64,000 nucleotides of DNA, from contig CM071930.1 in NCBI GenBank assembly GCA_016081115.2, forward strand, positions 7,607,419 to 7,671,418. Reading direction: 5' to 3'. The DNA is from Rehmannia glutinosa. Its lineage: Eukaryota; Streptophyta; Magnoliopsida; Lamiales; Orobanchaceae. Each line of letters opens with the position of its first letter. The stretch's first letter is position 1. Below the pieces are notes generated by a model. The model saw nothing but the letters and a program-made list of their open reading frames with translations, had not been told where the DNA came from and made no database searches. Of the stretch, positions 1-12,373 are shown one piece after another. The position numbers were made by a program, and so were the translations under genes.

Positions 1-71
1 CTTGCATATTCCGGTGAGAAACGGTTCGCCTCTATTCTTGGCCAAGTGTAGACTTAGATCTACATGTGTCT

Positions 72-849
72 TTAGGGAGGATTATCAAAAGCATTAAACC
101 TTCTGAGTATGCTTTCGACATAATGGGATTGTGACAAGACAATTCCATCTGAAGTCCTAGAGATTTTAATCCCTAATATAACATCAGATAATCCCATATC
201 CTTCATGTCAAAGTTTCTTTTTAACATGTTCTTAGTATTCATGATTAAATCATGACTACTTCCCATAATCAACATATCATCTACATAAAGGCATACTATG
301 ACGTAATCATTTGTAGTACCTTTAATGTAGACACACTTGTCACATTCGTTGATCTTGAAACCGTTTGACTTCATAGTCGAGTCAAACTTTTCGTGCCATT
401 GCTTAGAGTCTTGTTTTAGTCCATAAAGTGACTTAACAAGTTTACACACCTTTCGCTCTTGACCGGGTGCAACGCACCCTCGGGTTGTTCCATATAGATC
501 TCCTCTTCAAGCTGCCCATTCAAGAAAGCGGTCTTAACGTCCATTTGATGTATCTCGAGGTTATGCAAAGTGCAATAGCAATGAGAACACGAATGGACGT
601 AATCTCGTGACGAGGAGAATATGTATCGAAAAAGTCATATCCCTCCTTTTGTCTAAACCCTTTGGCTACCAATCGGGCTTTATACTTGTCAATAGATCCA
701 TCTGCTTTATACTTCCTTTTAAGGATCCACTTGCATCCCAAAGGCTTGCAACCCGGTGGGAGATCAACCAACTCCCAAGTGTGATTTTGCATGATGGAAT
801 CTATCTCATTATTGATAGCTTCTTTCCAGAGAGGAGCTTTGGACTGCAA
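72..849 (-). pseudogene. Ty1/copia reverse transcriptase domain (decayed)
   Basis: Minus-strand coding remnant of a copia reverse transcriptase. The upstream piece (849 to 520) has the family start with WKEAINNEIDSI and CKWILKRKYKADGSI. The downstream piece (449 to 72) has KSLYGLKQ followed by the catalytic YVDDM box and a stretch ending near SILRRF. Between 450 and 519 the expected residues appear only after changing frame, and the conserved ...YSP(V) segment near 600 is also disturbed, so this is not one open frame. It is the 3' part of the gag-pol remnant that begins near 3110; the rest of RT and RNase H would lie left of the window. In an intact element RT copies the RNA genome in the cytoplasmic particle. 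Family assignment is secure; activity is not expected. Confidence 0.9.
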
Positions 850-921
850 ACAATGCTTCTTGAATAGTTCGGGGTTCGTTTTCTAACATATAAGTTAGAA
901 AATCAGGACCAAAAGACTTAG

Positions 922-1797
922 CTACTTTTGTCCTTTTACTGCGTCTTGGTTCCTCTTCATCATCACTTTGAGGTAACCTTGCAGTTTCATAAGTCCGTTT
1001 ACTCGAACTTTCTTCTTTCCGTTCTTTGTTCGGAAAGATATTCTCGAAAGAATACTGACATTCCTTGATTCAATGATCATACCTTCATTTATATCAGGAA
1101 TAGCCGACTTGTGCACTAAAAAGCGATATGCACTACTATTGTTAGCATATCCAATGAAAGCACAATCGATCGTCTTCGGACCGATTCTTACTTGTTTTGG
1201 CTTAGGTACTTCGACTTTAGCCAAACACCCCCACACTTTAAGGTATTTGTATGACGGTTTACGTCCCTTCCATAACTCATATGGAGTTTCATTTTTACCT
1301 TTGTGTGGGATCTTATTAAGAATGTAGTTCGCGAGAAAGTATGGCTTCCCCCCACAAGTTTTGGGGTAAGCCAGAACTTAGCAACATCGCATTCATCATC
1401 TCCTTAAGAGTACGATTCTTGCGTTCTGCAACACCATTTGATTGAGGTGAGTAAGGTGCAGTCGTTTGATGAATTATACCCGCTTCCGAGCAAAATTCTT
1501 CAAACGGAGCAACATACTCTCCGCCTCTATCACTTCGAATCATCTTAATTTTCAAATTAAGTGATTTTCAAATTCATTCTTATAAGTTTTAAAAGCTACT
1601 AAAGCTTCATCTTTGCTTTTCAAAAGATATACATAACAATATCTTGTGCAATCGTCTATAAACGTTATGAAGTACTTTTTCCCACCTCGAGTTTGCACAA
1701 GTTTTAAGTCACACACATCTGTATGAATTAACTCGAGTGGTTTGGTGCTTCTCGTTACCGAATGAAAGCGATTGCCTTGGCGATTTTGCTTCAACAC
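922..1797 (-). pseudogene. Ty1/copia integrase domain (decayed)
   Basis: Two minus-strand frames (1797 to 1552 and 1555 to 1316) cover the integrase core: IHTDVCDL, YFITFIDDCTRY and later SDRGGEY, then the SPQSNGVAERKNRTL segment that carries the third acidic residue of the DDE triad. A further frame (1236 to 922) matches the region after the core (WGCLAKV, IGPKTIDCAFIGYA). The core is broken by a one-base overlap of frames at about 1555 and a gap at about 1240-1316. The integrase inserts retrotransposon cDNA into the genome. The order gag, protease, integrase, RT confirms copia rather than gypsy organisation. Confidence 0.9.
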
Positions 1798-2761
1798 AAA
1801 TTTCGCATTTGTCTTGTGAATCGGTTTTAAACGTTGGTATTAATTCCAGATTCACTAACCTTTTAATTGTGTTGAAGTTTACGTGTCCTAATCTATCATG
1901 CCATAAATTAGAACAATCCAACAAGTAAACAGAAGTAACGTTTTTATTCTTCGCCTCTTGGCGGAAAACAGACATTACAGACATTTTAAACAGGCCCTTA
2001 TCAAGGTAACCTTTACATAGAAACTGACCATTCTTGGTCATTACAAACTTGTCGGATTCAAACACTAGTCTAAAGCCGGCCTTGCTAAGCAACGGACCGG
2101 AAACCAAGTTCTTGCGGATGTCTGCGACATGCAGCACATCTACAAGCGTAAGCTCCTTCCCGGAAGTCATCTTGAGCACCACCTTTCCAAGCCCAACGAT
2201 GTTGGAAGTTGAGGAGTTCCCCATGAACAACTTTCTTCCATTGATCGGAGTGTAGGAGGAGAACATCTCCTTATCGGCACAAATGTGACGAGTAGCCCCG
2301 GTATCTATCCACCACTCCCTTGGGTTATCCACCATATTGGCTTCAAACACAACGACGGAGAGATCGAGCTCCGACAAGTCTATTGGAACCGACTTGTCCT
2401 CCGTCACATTGGCTTGTTGGTTGCCACCTTGATTGCCCTTCTTCGGGTGTCGGCAATCTTTCGCCATGTGGTTCGGTTTGCCACAATTGTAGCAATTCCC
2501 CTTGAACTTTTTGGCCTTGCCTTTCTCCTTCCCGGAGTGCTTACGTTTCTTGCTAGTGCTTGACTCGGCAAGATTGGCCTTAGCCTCCATTCCAGATTTA
2601 CTGGTTTTAACTTCTGATTTCCGGTTGTCTTCTTCGATGAGAAGCCGAACAATCAGATCCTCAAGCCCCATCTCTTTGCGCTTGTGCTTGAGATAGTTTT
2701 TGAAGTCCTTCCACAATGGCGGCAATTTTTCGATAATTGCGGCCCACTTGAAAGGATTCAT
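1709..2761 (-). pseudogene. Ty1/copia gag C-terminus, protease and pre-integrase region
   Basis: This is the longest open stretch (350 codons) of the copia remnant. In order it shows the end of the gag domain (PPLWKDFKNYLKHKRKEM), a basic linker, a CCHC zinc knuckle CYNCGKPNHMAKDC, the aspartic protease with WWIDTGATRHIC, and the pre-integrase zinc region ending in LWHDRLGHVNF and CEICVEAKSPR. The frame changes again near 1709-1800, where the integrase core begins. All catalytic landmarks of the protease are visible, so this segment decayed little; the lesions lie upstream and downstream of it. Confidence 0.92.
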
Positions 2762-3110
2762 TCAAAAGCATCCCTTCAGACACTAAGTCATGAATGATGA
2801 TTTGAATCTCCTGAACTTGGCTGATCACCGTCTTGGTGTCAACCATCTTGTACTCCAAGAATTTGCCGACAACAAATTTCTTTGTGCCGGCATCTTCCGT
2901 CTTGTATTTCTTCTCCAAGGATTGCCACAATTCCTTGGACGCGTCAACGTCTTTATAGACATTGTAGAGAGTGTCGTCAGCCGTTCAAGACGTAGTTGCG
3001 ACATAGAAAATCATTTGTTATGCCAAGCATCCACAGCGATTCTTTGATTGTTGTCAACTTCATCTTCTTCAACGGCAGCAGGGGGTCGTCCTTTAGGAAA
3101 CGAGCCAACC
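2661..3110 (-). pseudogene. Ty1/copia gag N-terminal half
   Basis: Minus-strand gag sequence in at least two frames: FLCRNYVLNG near 3000, then LWQSLEKKYKTEDAGTKKFV from 2930 on, the typical gag_polypeptide motif, followed by KTVISQVQEI. A frameshift near 2960-2980 separates the two pieces, and another near 2765 separates them from the next open stretch. The N-terminal start cannot be fixed; a start near 3070-3110 is likely. Gag forms the particle of the element. Confidence 0.85.
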
Positions 3111-3399
3111 CCAAAGTAGTGAGGTAGAAAAAGCATCTTCTGTTGCCAACGTTTGAAGTCGGCACCGAGAAAACTGGGCGGCTTTTCGCCGTGAGCGGGA
3201 GCAAAATGACCATGGGTGTGAACGAGATCGAATCGATGCCATCGTCTTCAACGAAACGTAGGAATAACGACTTTTTCGTCTTGCGTATGTTGGGTAAAAA
3301 TTTTCGTGTATGGTTTTTTTTTTGAAAACGGGTGGATTTAGTGTATGGTTTAAGTCGAGGGCGATTTGAATCGTCTCCGCAAGACGAAAACGCCCCATA

Positions 3400-4355
3400 C
3401 ACCAAGTCTTACTGATTCGGCGTTCGCCTCTAAGATACAACGACTTTTACGTCTCGAGTTTACTGAAGACTTGAAAACTCGAAAACACGAACAATGAAAG
3501 TTCGAACTTTCAAGCTTTGAACGAAAGGGAAAATCAATATGCTCGTATGATGCAAATGTAGTTATTATCACGAGTTTTTCGTGTGTTTTTCGGTCACCAG
3601 GATCGATTTTTATAGGCTTTAGACGCCCAGTATGGAAAGAACATGTCTTTTGGCTCGAAAAGACACCTTTTCAGATCGAGCAGATGCACACTGCAGGGAG
3701 CACGGCTGGGACGCACGCACGGACGTGCGCCCGTGCGTCAGGTGCTCAAACTTTTAAGACACGACCCGACCGCACGGGCGTGCTCTGCCCGTCTTGGCCG
3801 AAAGTTTTTCCGATTGAACTCTTTTAATTAATTACAAAAATTAATTAAATCTATTTAATTAATTACAAAAATTAATTAAATATTTTAATGTTTTTGGTCC
3901 AAAAGAATAAGGCCTTGAAGCCCAAGCCCACGACCGGGGTGGGCCGAGCCGGCCGTGGCGGGCGGGCGGCGGCGCGCGTGTGCTTTGACCAAACCCACAA
4001 GCATGTATGTCCTCTCCTTTAAAAACTTGGGTGCCCCATGGCCCAAACCCATTTGTCCAACTTAGGATAAATAAAGTGTGCAACTTTATCTCCTTTTTCC
4101 TATGTGGGATGGAGCATCTCTCCTCCCCACATTTTCCATTTTCCATACCATTTATTTGTATTAAGTGGCTAACTTCTAAAGCATTAATTTCTCATTCACC
4201 CGGAATCGGTTTTGAGAAATTCCAAATGCTATTCTCATCTACTCTCTAAGTAGAATTTTTACAAATAATTTAATTCCATTTTTCACAAATTGAAACCACT
4301 TAATTAATTGGTCAAAATCGGGTCAACACCCCATTTATCAAAGACCAATTCCAAC
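3400..4355 (-). repeat. Ty1/copia LTR shared by two elements
   Basis: On the minus strand this begins at 4355 with TGTTGGAATTGGTC, directly after a purine-rich tract (GTGGGGGAT), so it is the 3' LTR of the element to its right. It also runs into the gag of the element to its left, so it serves as that element's 5' LTR too. A TATA-like TATAAAAATCG on the minus strand near 3615 marks the U3/R region. The first 250 bases are repeated at 5391-5638. The inner end (about 3400) is an estimate because no second complete copy lies in the window and no clear primer-binding site was found. Confidence 0.6.
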
Positions 4356-4366
4356 AATCCCCCACA
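4356..4366 (-). other. polypurine tract of copia element
   Basis: Minus-strand GTGGGGGATTG sits immediately before the LTR start TGTTGGAATT, the expected position of the plus-strand primer in a copia element. It identifies the LTR at 4355 as a 3' LTR. Confidence 0.7.
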
Positions 4367-5393
4367 TGAATGAAATTAATGCATGCGTGTATGCAGAACG
4401 CTTGAAAGTCTCGCGAATCGTTATTGCATCGGGATAGGTAGCTTGTGGCTTTGGACCTTCCTTAGTAAAGTACTATCGGATTTACTAGCCGCTTAGTGAC
4501 GCGATGTCTTGAACTACTCATTTTGTTTGTGTATACCAAGACAACAAGATTTACTTACACAATAACAACTCTAACACTTGTTGTTCTCACGTTGTGTCCA
4601 TTTTACCCTGGACCATATCTTAGATTCATAAGTGTTTCATTTGAAGCGGCCATTACTTCTCACTTATATAGGTGATCTCCTATTGAAGAGTATCTGCAAT
4701 ACTCCACCTTCGGTATAGGAATCATTAAAAGTCTTAAACTTAACCTCACCACATTCGGCGGGTTTAAATACACTTGGATGTATCGAGAATGAGCTAACAC
4801 ATTTTCCAAGTGTTGGTGAACATTCATAACTTAGTTGTCCCATGAACCGAGGTCTTGGGATCTCCAATTCACAAGGTTGGAGTTACCGCTATGAACATTC
4901 TTTAAGTTGTGGATTTTAAACCCATTTCCCATAACAGTTTATACGGTGATCTCGATTTATGCCTTTTGTAAAGCGGATCGCAAGGTTTTCCTTTGACTTC
5001 ACGTAGTCAACCGAAATAACCCCATTCGAAATCAACTGCCTAATGGTATTGTGTCTCCGACGATATATACTAGACTTACCATTATACATCTTTTGTTTTG
5101 TGCCCTTCCGATTCTTTGATTGACTATCACAAGTGTATCATAACAAAGAAAGTACGAGGCTTATTCCAACAAGGAATATCCTCTAAGAAGTTTCTAAGCC
5201 ATTCGCGCTTCTTCTCCGCCTTTATCCAAAGCAATGAACTCGGATTCCATAGTGGATCGAGCTATGCACGTCTGCTTAGAAGACTTCCATGACACCGCTC
5301 CTCCACCTATTGTGAAAATAAATCCACTTGTGGACTTGGAGTCTTTTGTGTGCGATATCCAATTGGCATCACAAAGATCCTTCTAATTCACGG
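4367..5393 (-). pseudogene. copia RNase H remnant and 3' untranslated region
   Basis: From about 5393 to 4940 the minus strand encodes copia RNase H in broken frames: ANWI, DSKSTSGFIFTIGGGAVSWK, KQTCIARSTMESEFIALDK, then after shifts a VRQL-like segment and VDYVKSK. The remainder to 4367 is the noncoding 3' region ending in the polypurine tract. Everything upstream of RNase H (gag to RT) is missing: the coding fragment joins an LTR fragment directly at 5391-5393. This is a second copia copy, internally deleted, next to the one at 1-3400. Confidence 0.8.
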
Positions 5394-5638
5394 GATGGAG
5401 CATCTCTCCTCCCCACATTTTCCATTTTCCATACTATTTATTTGTATTAAGTGGCTAACTTAAAGCATTAATTTCTCATTCACCGGAATCGGTTTGAGAA
5501 ATTCCAAATGCTATTCTCATCTACTCTCTAAGTAGAATTTTTACAAATAATTTAATTCCATTTTTCACAAATGGAAACCACTTAATTAATTGGTCAAAAT
5601 CGGGTCAACACCCCATTTATCAAAGACCAATTCCAACA
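5391..5638 (-). repeat. truncated copia LTR (first ~245 bases)
   Basis: Nearly identical to 4104-4355, with a few small deletions and substitutions. It begins on the minus strand with TGTTGGAATTGGTC at 5638 and stops inside the LTR, before the TATA region, where it meets RNase H sequence. It is best explained as the 5' LTR of the deleted copia element. Confidence 0.8.
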
Positions 5639-8284
5639 TTCATTTCAAAAAATAGTAAGAGTTTTGGAAATTAACAAAAACTCGTATCAGACAGTTTCAC
5701 CAGTTCATTTTCGTGAAACAACCTAAATGACTCATGATAGTTAACTCATTTAAAATGGATCTAACTTTCTTTGATTTGTAAAATAAGTTAGATTCGTCTC
5801 ATTAATTTAATTCCGTGAAATGGTCTCACGTTAGACTTACTCTTCAAAACTGATTTTTGAAACAAAAAATTCTCTAAGGCCTAAATAATTAAATTAACAA
5901 AAACAAGAACTCGGTTGGACTGATCGACAAATTACCCGACTTACCTTTAAGATGTCATTAAAAGGATCGAGTATTTGTGAATGTTAATTATGAATTTATG
6001 AGACTTGAGCCTTTAGTTGAGTATATTGTTTATTCAAATAGATTTTACATTTTTTGGATTTATATTCGTACATTTATTATGAAATGATTTAAATAAATTT
6101 ATTCCAAACTAATAATAAACTTGTGATTTCTTTTTGTGAAAAATATGTAAATATTATTTTATAATGTATAGTACATAGTCGATACTCAGAATTTTGTAAA
6201 ATATTATTATGTACTGTACATACAACTAGCTTCCACATGGTATATTAACGGAAAAAAAATCGATAATATCAACACTAACTAAAACACATTTTTTTTAATA
6301 AGTTGGGAATAGTGGTTCGATGAAGGATTACGTATAAATTTTAAAGAAACTGAAAGATATAGAGTTCAAATCATGGTCAACACACTTAAAAAGAGTGAGT
6401 GTTACCATTTAAACTACAAAATCGTGGTTACTAGCTAAAGCACATTAAAAAATGATCATTTCAAAACATGACAAACAGCTTTTAAATCGTAACATATATG
6501 CATGAACAAATGTTCGTGTTCACACATAGCTGAAGAAGTTTTATCCCTTATTGCAAGTTTTTAAGACAGAAAAACAGTACAAAAAAGCAAGTGGAAATAG
6601 AAAACGAGTTTCTGACACAGTAGAGAAATAAATACAAATAAGCCGACATGGTTATACAACCATATATATGATATATGTTTAGATTCATGCACGCCTCTTT
6701 GCAACCTCCAAAAGCCATTTCATTATTTCTCTTCCTTTCTTGCAAATTATAAGCTGTTCTGTCCGCCGAAAGGTCCCCAGAAACAACAGCCAATTAATAA
6801 AGGCCAATGAATTATATACGAACCCAACATTCAAATCCGTGGATAGGGTTTTTTATGGTAATATAGTATTCCGTATAAATATGTTAGTTGTTTTTTTTTT
6901 AAAACGTATAAATATGTTAGTTGTAACTTGTCTCATATTGATTAATTAGGGAAAAAGAACCTGAATTGCCAGCCAAATGAGATACTTATTCGATTACGAT
7001 TAATTTTAGGACGGAACCTCACTTGATTGGATCGTACTAATTAAGTCAATTTTCTATTGAAGGAGCCAAAAAATGAATATTAGAGGCACGAGATTTATTT
7101 TTTTCTCAAAAGTTGTGAATAAAGAAGTGTTTTTAAATTTTTTAGTGGGACAAGATTTTAATTTTTTTTATGATTGCAAAAAAAAATTATATAATTTTTA
7201 TATGATGTACAAAAACTATATTAATTTTGACAAAATTTTTGAAGTTGAGTGGGTGTGGTCGGCAGCCACCAGCCCGGGATGAGATCTCGTGTTCCATTGT
7301 TCCTATTTCATTCTCTATTCCATATATTGATCACATATGACATTTTCATGTACACATGTCATTCATCTAATATACTAGAATATGAGTGAAATAGAGAAAG
7401 TCGAACAAGAAATCTTAATCCCACCAGTCCCTTACTCTGTCACTGACTATAGGAGAGAGATAAAATTGCAAAACATTAAGGATCTACTAATTCCATAGAT
7501 GACAATAATTAATGAAAAATGTATTACAATATGGAAATAAAAGATCTTGTCACAAATCCATTCCAATTTTTTTTAATCAAAATGTCTTTAAATAAGTAAA
7601 AAGGACAATTTTAGAGAACTATCCAAACTTTCTTGGCCTTTGAGATAAGTAAGAATTTCAGGTTAATATTTAAGTGTACCTTCCCACTTTGCCACGCAAT
7701 TCTTATATCAATCTGAGGTGTCATTAGGTCCAAAAGTATGACTCTTGGCCCCAACCTACGAGGAACAATATAGGGCACGCTTCCAATCAGATTGGAAATT
7801 TTGATACAATATATTCTCACCTAATTCAATTAAGTCAATTTCACGATATCATTACAGGTTTTTTTAATTTAATTAACGTATTTTCTGATAAAGTTGTAGT
7901 TTTCTGGAAAAAGTGCAGCAATTCATGTACGCTTTTAGTTTTTTTTTTTAAATGGAGTAGCCAATAATCTAAGTTACTGTGGAAAATGGAGAATGATAAA
8001 TGCATCGATGGTGACGTAGTACCAGATAAGCACTTATGGAAAAAAGATCAAAAGCTTTGTGAGGTGTACATAATTTGTACTCCTAAAATAATAATAATAA
8101 ATATTCTTGATATCTTAACCATTTGGTTTATTTTCTTGTGAGGAAAAATTTAAATTTAAAATATTATTACGCTATAAAATATAAAATTGTAATTTGATTT
8201 TCTAGAGTTTAATAGGCCTGCATATTTAAATATTACATTTATAGAAATCTTTGGTTATCAGTCAATATAGCCGGATAAATAGAA
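5639..8284. other. intergenic, AT-rich, no gene seen
   Basis: No open frame has recognisable protein content. A short direct duplication (a 19-base unit containing ATAAATATGTTAGTTG) lies at about 6871-6923. Runs of T and A are frequent. Nothing else could be assigned. Confidence 0.6.
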
Positions 8285-8386
8285 TGTTTTTTTTAAAATT
8301 TGGCTATGCCATTACAGAGATTCGAACTGGACCTCTTCACTGAAGAGTAAAATCCGAACCGGATGACTCCAATGGTTAATAGAAAT
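8285..8386 (-). repeat. possible tRNA-derived SINE fragment
   Basis: Read on the minus strand, this has a promoter box-B-like AGTTCGAATCTC and ends in an A-rich tail (plus-strand T run at 8287-8294). It is about 100 bases long with no clear target duplication. It could also be a chance arrangement. Confidence 0.35.
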
Positions 8387-8695
8387 TAGAAATACCAATA
8401 AAAGTAGAAATAGCTAAAATCAAACTCAATTATTAATAAGTCCAACAGTCATTAGACGCAGAAAATTACAGAAATAATCACCGGCAACATTCATTTTCCC
8501 CTCCATTTTCTTTTTACACATAAATCAAGAAAACAAAAAAGAGGGAAATCTTGCGCCGACGATTTACAAAACCTCGCCGGAATAAAATTCCAGGGTTAAA
8601 AAAAAAAAAAGAAAAACCTCCCCATCAGGACGAAAGCTAAAAGCTAAAAGATTTAACAGGAGCTTTTTTTACATGTTCTCTTTCTCAAGCCCTAA

Positions 8696-9409
8696 TTAAT
8701 TAAACAAATTCAGAATTTTAATTTCACTCCCAGGCTGATCTCCACAAGTCGTCGTCACAGATTCTTCAGAATACATCGACGGGCTCCCGAGCCGCCGCTT
8801 CTCAGGCATAAAGCTGCTTTTATTCCCCGGTGTCAAGCTGAGATCAAGATCGGCTAACTGTAAATCCTTAGCCGGCTCATCCCCGAAACGACGCCGTTTC
8901 TGCCCTGAACTCGGTCCACGATTTTGGAGCCTAAACATGTCCGTGCACTCCGAAGCATCGTCCGGCTCCGACGCACCTCCGAGAAACTCCGCGATTGGCT
9001 TCAACGCGCCGCCGCGGAGCACGGTCTCTACCGCCGCCTGGCAGACGTGCCAGTTCCCGGTCCACATAAGCCCTACAGCCCCATTCACGGGGTTTACTGT
9101 CCTTCCCGCGGCTTCAAACAATAGCGACTGAAAAAGAGCTGCACAAACACAAAATCAACACGTGTAAACATTTAATTGCTTTAATTTTTCAGATTTATTT
9201 GAGAAAAATGAGCGGAAATACCAACCAGGCCTCTGGTTCTCCGGCACGGCGGAGATGAAGGACATGAGGCCGGCGCGGCCGAAGAATTTGGCCACGAAGA
9301 CGGTGGCGTGGCCTTGCGCTTCGGCGGTTTCGATCCACTGTAAACAGGGACGTAGAATACAGGTCTCACTGCATCCCTTGCGAAGAACACGGCAGCCATT
9401 GCAACTCAT
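8696..9409 (-). CDS. LOB-domain transcription factor, class II (LBD37/38/39 type)
   Basis: Two-exon gene. Exon 1 is 9409-9226, the intron (GT...AG) is 9225-9139, exon 2 is 9138-8696; the joined frame is exactly 627 nt (208 residues plus TAA). The LOB domain occupies residues 1 to about 110. It starts with the CX2CX6CX3C zinc-like block (C3, C6, C13, C17), followed by the QWIETAEAQGHATVF and KFFGRAGLMSFI segments. The complete leucine-zipper spacing of class I is absent, which marks class II. QWIETAEAQGHAT and TGNWHVCQAAVETVLRGG point to the LBD37/38/39 branch, known in Arabidopsis as nuclear repressors of anthocyanin and nitrate-response genes. The C-terminal region has KRRR (142-145), a possible nuclear signal, and LDLSL (159-163), an EAR-like repression motif. 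The gene looks intact. The exact paralogue and its target genes are inferred. Confidence 0.95.
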
Positions 9410-9548
9410 CTCTAGTAATTAATCAAGCAATAGCGTGTTAAATCTGCAATTCGAGATAAGTTGAGGGGTTTAAGAGATAAAATGATTAAATACTGAGGCA
9501 TAAATATGAAGATGAGAAAATTAGGGTTTGAAAGATGGAAGGAGAAAG

Positions 9549-9560
9549 CATATATATAAA
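9549..9560 (-). promoter_or_regulatory. TATA-box candidate for the LBD gene
   Basis: The minus strand reads TTTATATATATG about 140 bases upstream of the start codon at 9409, followed by a purine/pyrimidine-biased leader. Position and sequence suit a plant core promoter. Confidence 0.5.
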
Positions 9561-9599
9561 GGGGGAAGTGGAGAATGGGGGAAGAGAAGGAAGAGTGGG

Positions 9600-11574
9600 G
9601 TTGAAGTTTTTGAGAAGTTAACTAGAGTTGGGTTAGTTGAGTTGAGGGAGTGGTGGTGGTGGTTGGGTTAGATTCCAAAGTATTGGGCGATAGCGGCTGC
9701 TAGTTTCCGCGGATGGTTATTCCTCAACCGTTGGATTTCTGTTAGTGCATTGCGGATATTGGACGACTCTTGTGATAACCTATCACTTCATTTCTATTTT
9801 ATTTTCCCACACAAATGGACATATATTTTTATTCTATATATTACTTATATTTCTATCTCACTGCAACTTGTAAAAGGTAAGAGCCATTAATTTTCTGCTT
9901 TTTTTTTTTTTGGAGGTTGGAGTTTACCGCTAGTGCGACGTCAAAATGAGCTCGGCCCGTTAAAAAAGTTAGAATGAGCTTGACTTTTAGAGACTCAAAA
10001 TTAATTGGGTCTATTTGCCTAAGCCCATTCGGTTGGAAACACTGCCCGGTCTAATTTTTTCTCCTGGCCCAGTAGACCAACACCGGACTAACCCTGCCCA
10101 TTTGACACTCTAATCGCCATAGATCAATTGCGAATGATACAATGATCATATAGGGTTAGATTTGTATGCAGCAAAAAAATTAAATTGCTCTGCTATATTT
10201 TCATGTTTATTAGCTTAATTTTCCTACTCATAATTTAGAAAAATCTATATAAGACGGTCTTATAGATATAATTCATTGAATAATCTTATATTTAAATAGA
10301 ATTTCAACTCAAACTCAAACACATGAAAATAATCTATATTTTGGTATTTTTTTAGATCCATCTTTAACTTAGATCTATAAGACGGTCTCGTATAAAACCT
10401 CATCATCATAATTATATCATAATCCAACTTCTCACCCACCTTTTGTTCATTCTATTTGTGTTTTCTTGAATTTTGGTGGTGGTGTGCCCTTCCGACGTGG
10501 AATAGTCATCTAAAACCTATGCTAAACAAAGGACCCATTAAGGAAATAAGAGTCAAATCATGGTCAATGAGACCCCGTCTGACCTAACATGTACCAAACA
10601 TGATCTCAATAAGATTAATCGCCTCAAGATAAATCGACCTGACAGTGAGGCCAACATTGACAACAATTGCCCGAGCTCAATATTCGGCCGGCCAACAGAT
10701 CGCAAGGTGCTTCTACATCGACTTACCTGACTGAGGGGTCGATTGAAAAAATAAGTATCGCTAGGCCGCATTGCATAACTTAATGAAGAAGAAACCATTA
10801 TCCCAAGTAATATCCGACAACTGACATCACACAGTCAATCACATCTATCAAACAATTCTTCGTCTGACACCTAATATTCTAAAAACAAGGTATTGTTGGC
10901 TTATTAACGAGGAATCATCCCTCATATGACTACTCATTCTGCTCGTACATGAGAGAAAGAGTTAGTACATTTCCACTATAAATACCATCATTTATAACTG
11001 TAAAAAGGTTCCGATTTTTCACAAACATAGTATACTAAAGCTTTTATTGTATTTAACCTCCCGAGCTAAATAAAAAAGAAATATTAAGTTCGACTTGTCA
11101 TTGGTCGGCAAGTTTGCGCCTTTTACTGCTTTTATTGTTTCTATATTGCATTTGCTAATTGTTAACTCACAAAGCCCATATTTTATAAGCTGGAAATATA
11201 AATTAACACGTCAACAAGCGGACATAAAAATTATTTTTAATAAATCAGCATCTCATCATCAGTGGCAGAAGTAGTGGGCCATGCTCCCCCCTCCACTTTT
11301 ATTTTAATAGCTTATATACATCATTAATAAATTAAAAAAGAAATAAGTCAGCGGTCGTGTGTGTGTGTGTATATATGCGATTTTCTACCCGATTCATCCC
11401 ATTTTTTGTGTTGACTCTGCCATTACTCGCGATTATATTTAGAGAATAACAAAAAGTGCATGAGCATCATATTGATTACATATTAGAGAGAACTAAAATA
11501 AACATATTCTAAATTTATATAACAATATGGGTAGCAAAGACAATAGTTTAAGTTTGGATCATTTTTGCCTAAGC
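9600..11574. other. intergenic, including a possible solo LTR at about 10540-11080
   Basis: No coding content was recognised. Around 10970-11060 a TATAAATA-like stretch is followed by a region resembling the R/U5 of plant LTRs, flanked by a 500-base block of denser GC than its surroundings. A solo gypsy LTR is possible, but no second copy is present to define it. Confidence 0.35.
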
Positions 11575-11577
11575 TTA

Positions 11578-12373
11578 GAGCATCGCTCATTTCCGCCAAA
11601 TTGGGTTCTCTAACCCACTAGTAGACTCCACAATTTCATAAAGTGGTGAATAGTTGGCCGCTTCATGTAGCGTTGTACTATTCACTCCTCTAAACCTTTT
11701 TCCTTTTTTGTTTTGACTTTTGTGTAAGTTTTACATTTTCTCTTTTTTTATTGTCATTTTTGTTTAAAAATTGTTACTTTAATTTCAACTTCATACACAT
11801 ATATGTGCAAAATAATTTATATTAACACAATACAAAAGAATTTATGTATAAAATAAAATAACTTAAATTACAAGTTAAATTAAAATATATATTCATTGTG
11901 AAATTTTAATTTTATGTTCAAATTAATTAATCACTTTGTACGGATTCATATATAATTTTTCAAATTTAATTAATTTAAATATTTATCCAAATTATATTAT
12001 ATTTAATTATATTAAACATAAATACATATAATAAATTTTAATTTAAAAAAAATTCAATATAACAAAGAATATATTCCAATTTTTGACATGATTATTTATG
12101 AAGTGTTAGTGTTTCATGTGATATATATATATATATATATTTAATTATATTAAATACTTTTAATATTAAACATAAACTAAAACTATGTAGCTAAATTATA
12201 AATTGATAAATTAAATATATTAATTCAATATAGAAAAGAAAGAATAAATGGAATATTCCAATGTAGAGTGAAATATAGATGTGTCCATTGGATTTAAAAC
12301 TTAATTCCTCTAAATTTTCCTCTAGAATAGTGTTAAAGTTACAAAAAACTAGAGACAAGGGTTGAAGATGCTC
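11578..12373. mobile_element. non-autonomous PIF/Harbinger-like element
   Basis: Ends are GAGCATCGCTC on the left and, inverted, GAGCATCTTCAACCC on the right. Each end is bordered by TTA (11575-11577 and 12374-12376), the 3-bp target duplication of PIF/Harbinger elements. The interior is about 800 bases, very AT-rich, with a short (AT)n run near 12121 and no transposase. The right half matches the common GAGCATCTCCAACCC end type of plant MITEs. Confidence 0.7.

Noticed and set aside
6300..6430. Possible SINE on minus (TTTGAACTC-like box)
   Set aside because: No convincing box A, tail or target duplication.
10553..10798. 81-codon minus-strand frame
   Set aside because: No recognisable motif; it lies in a possible solo LTR and lacks any supporting structure.
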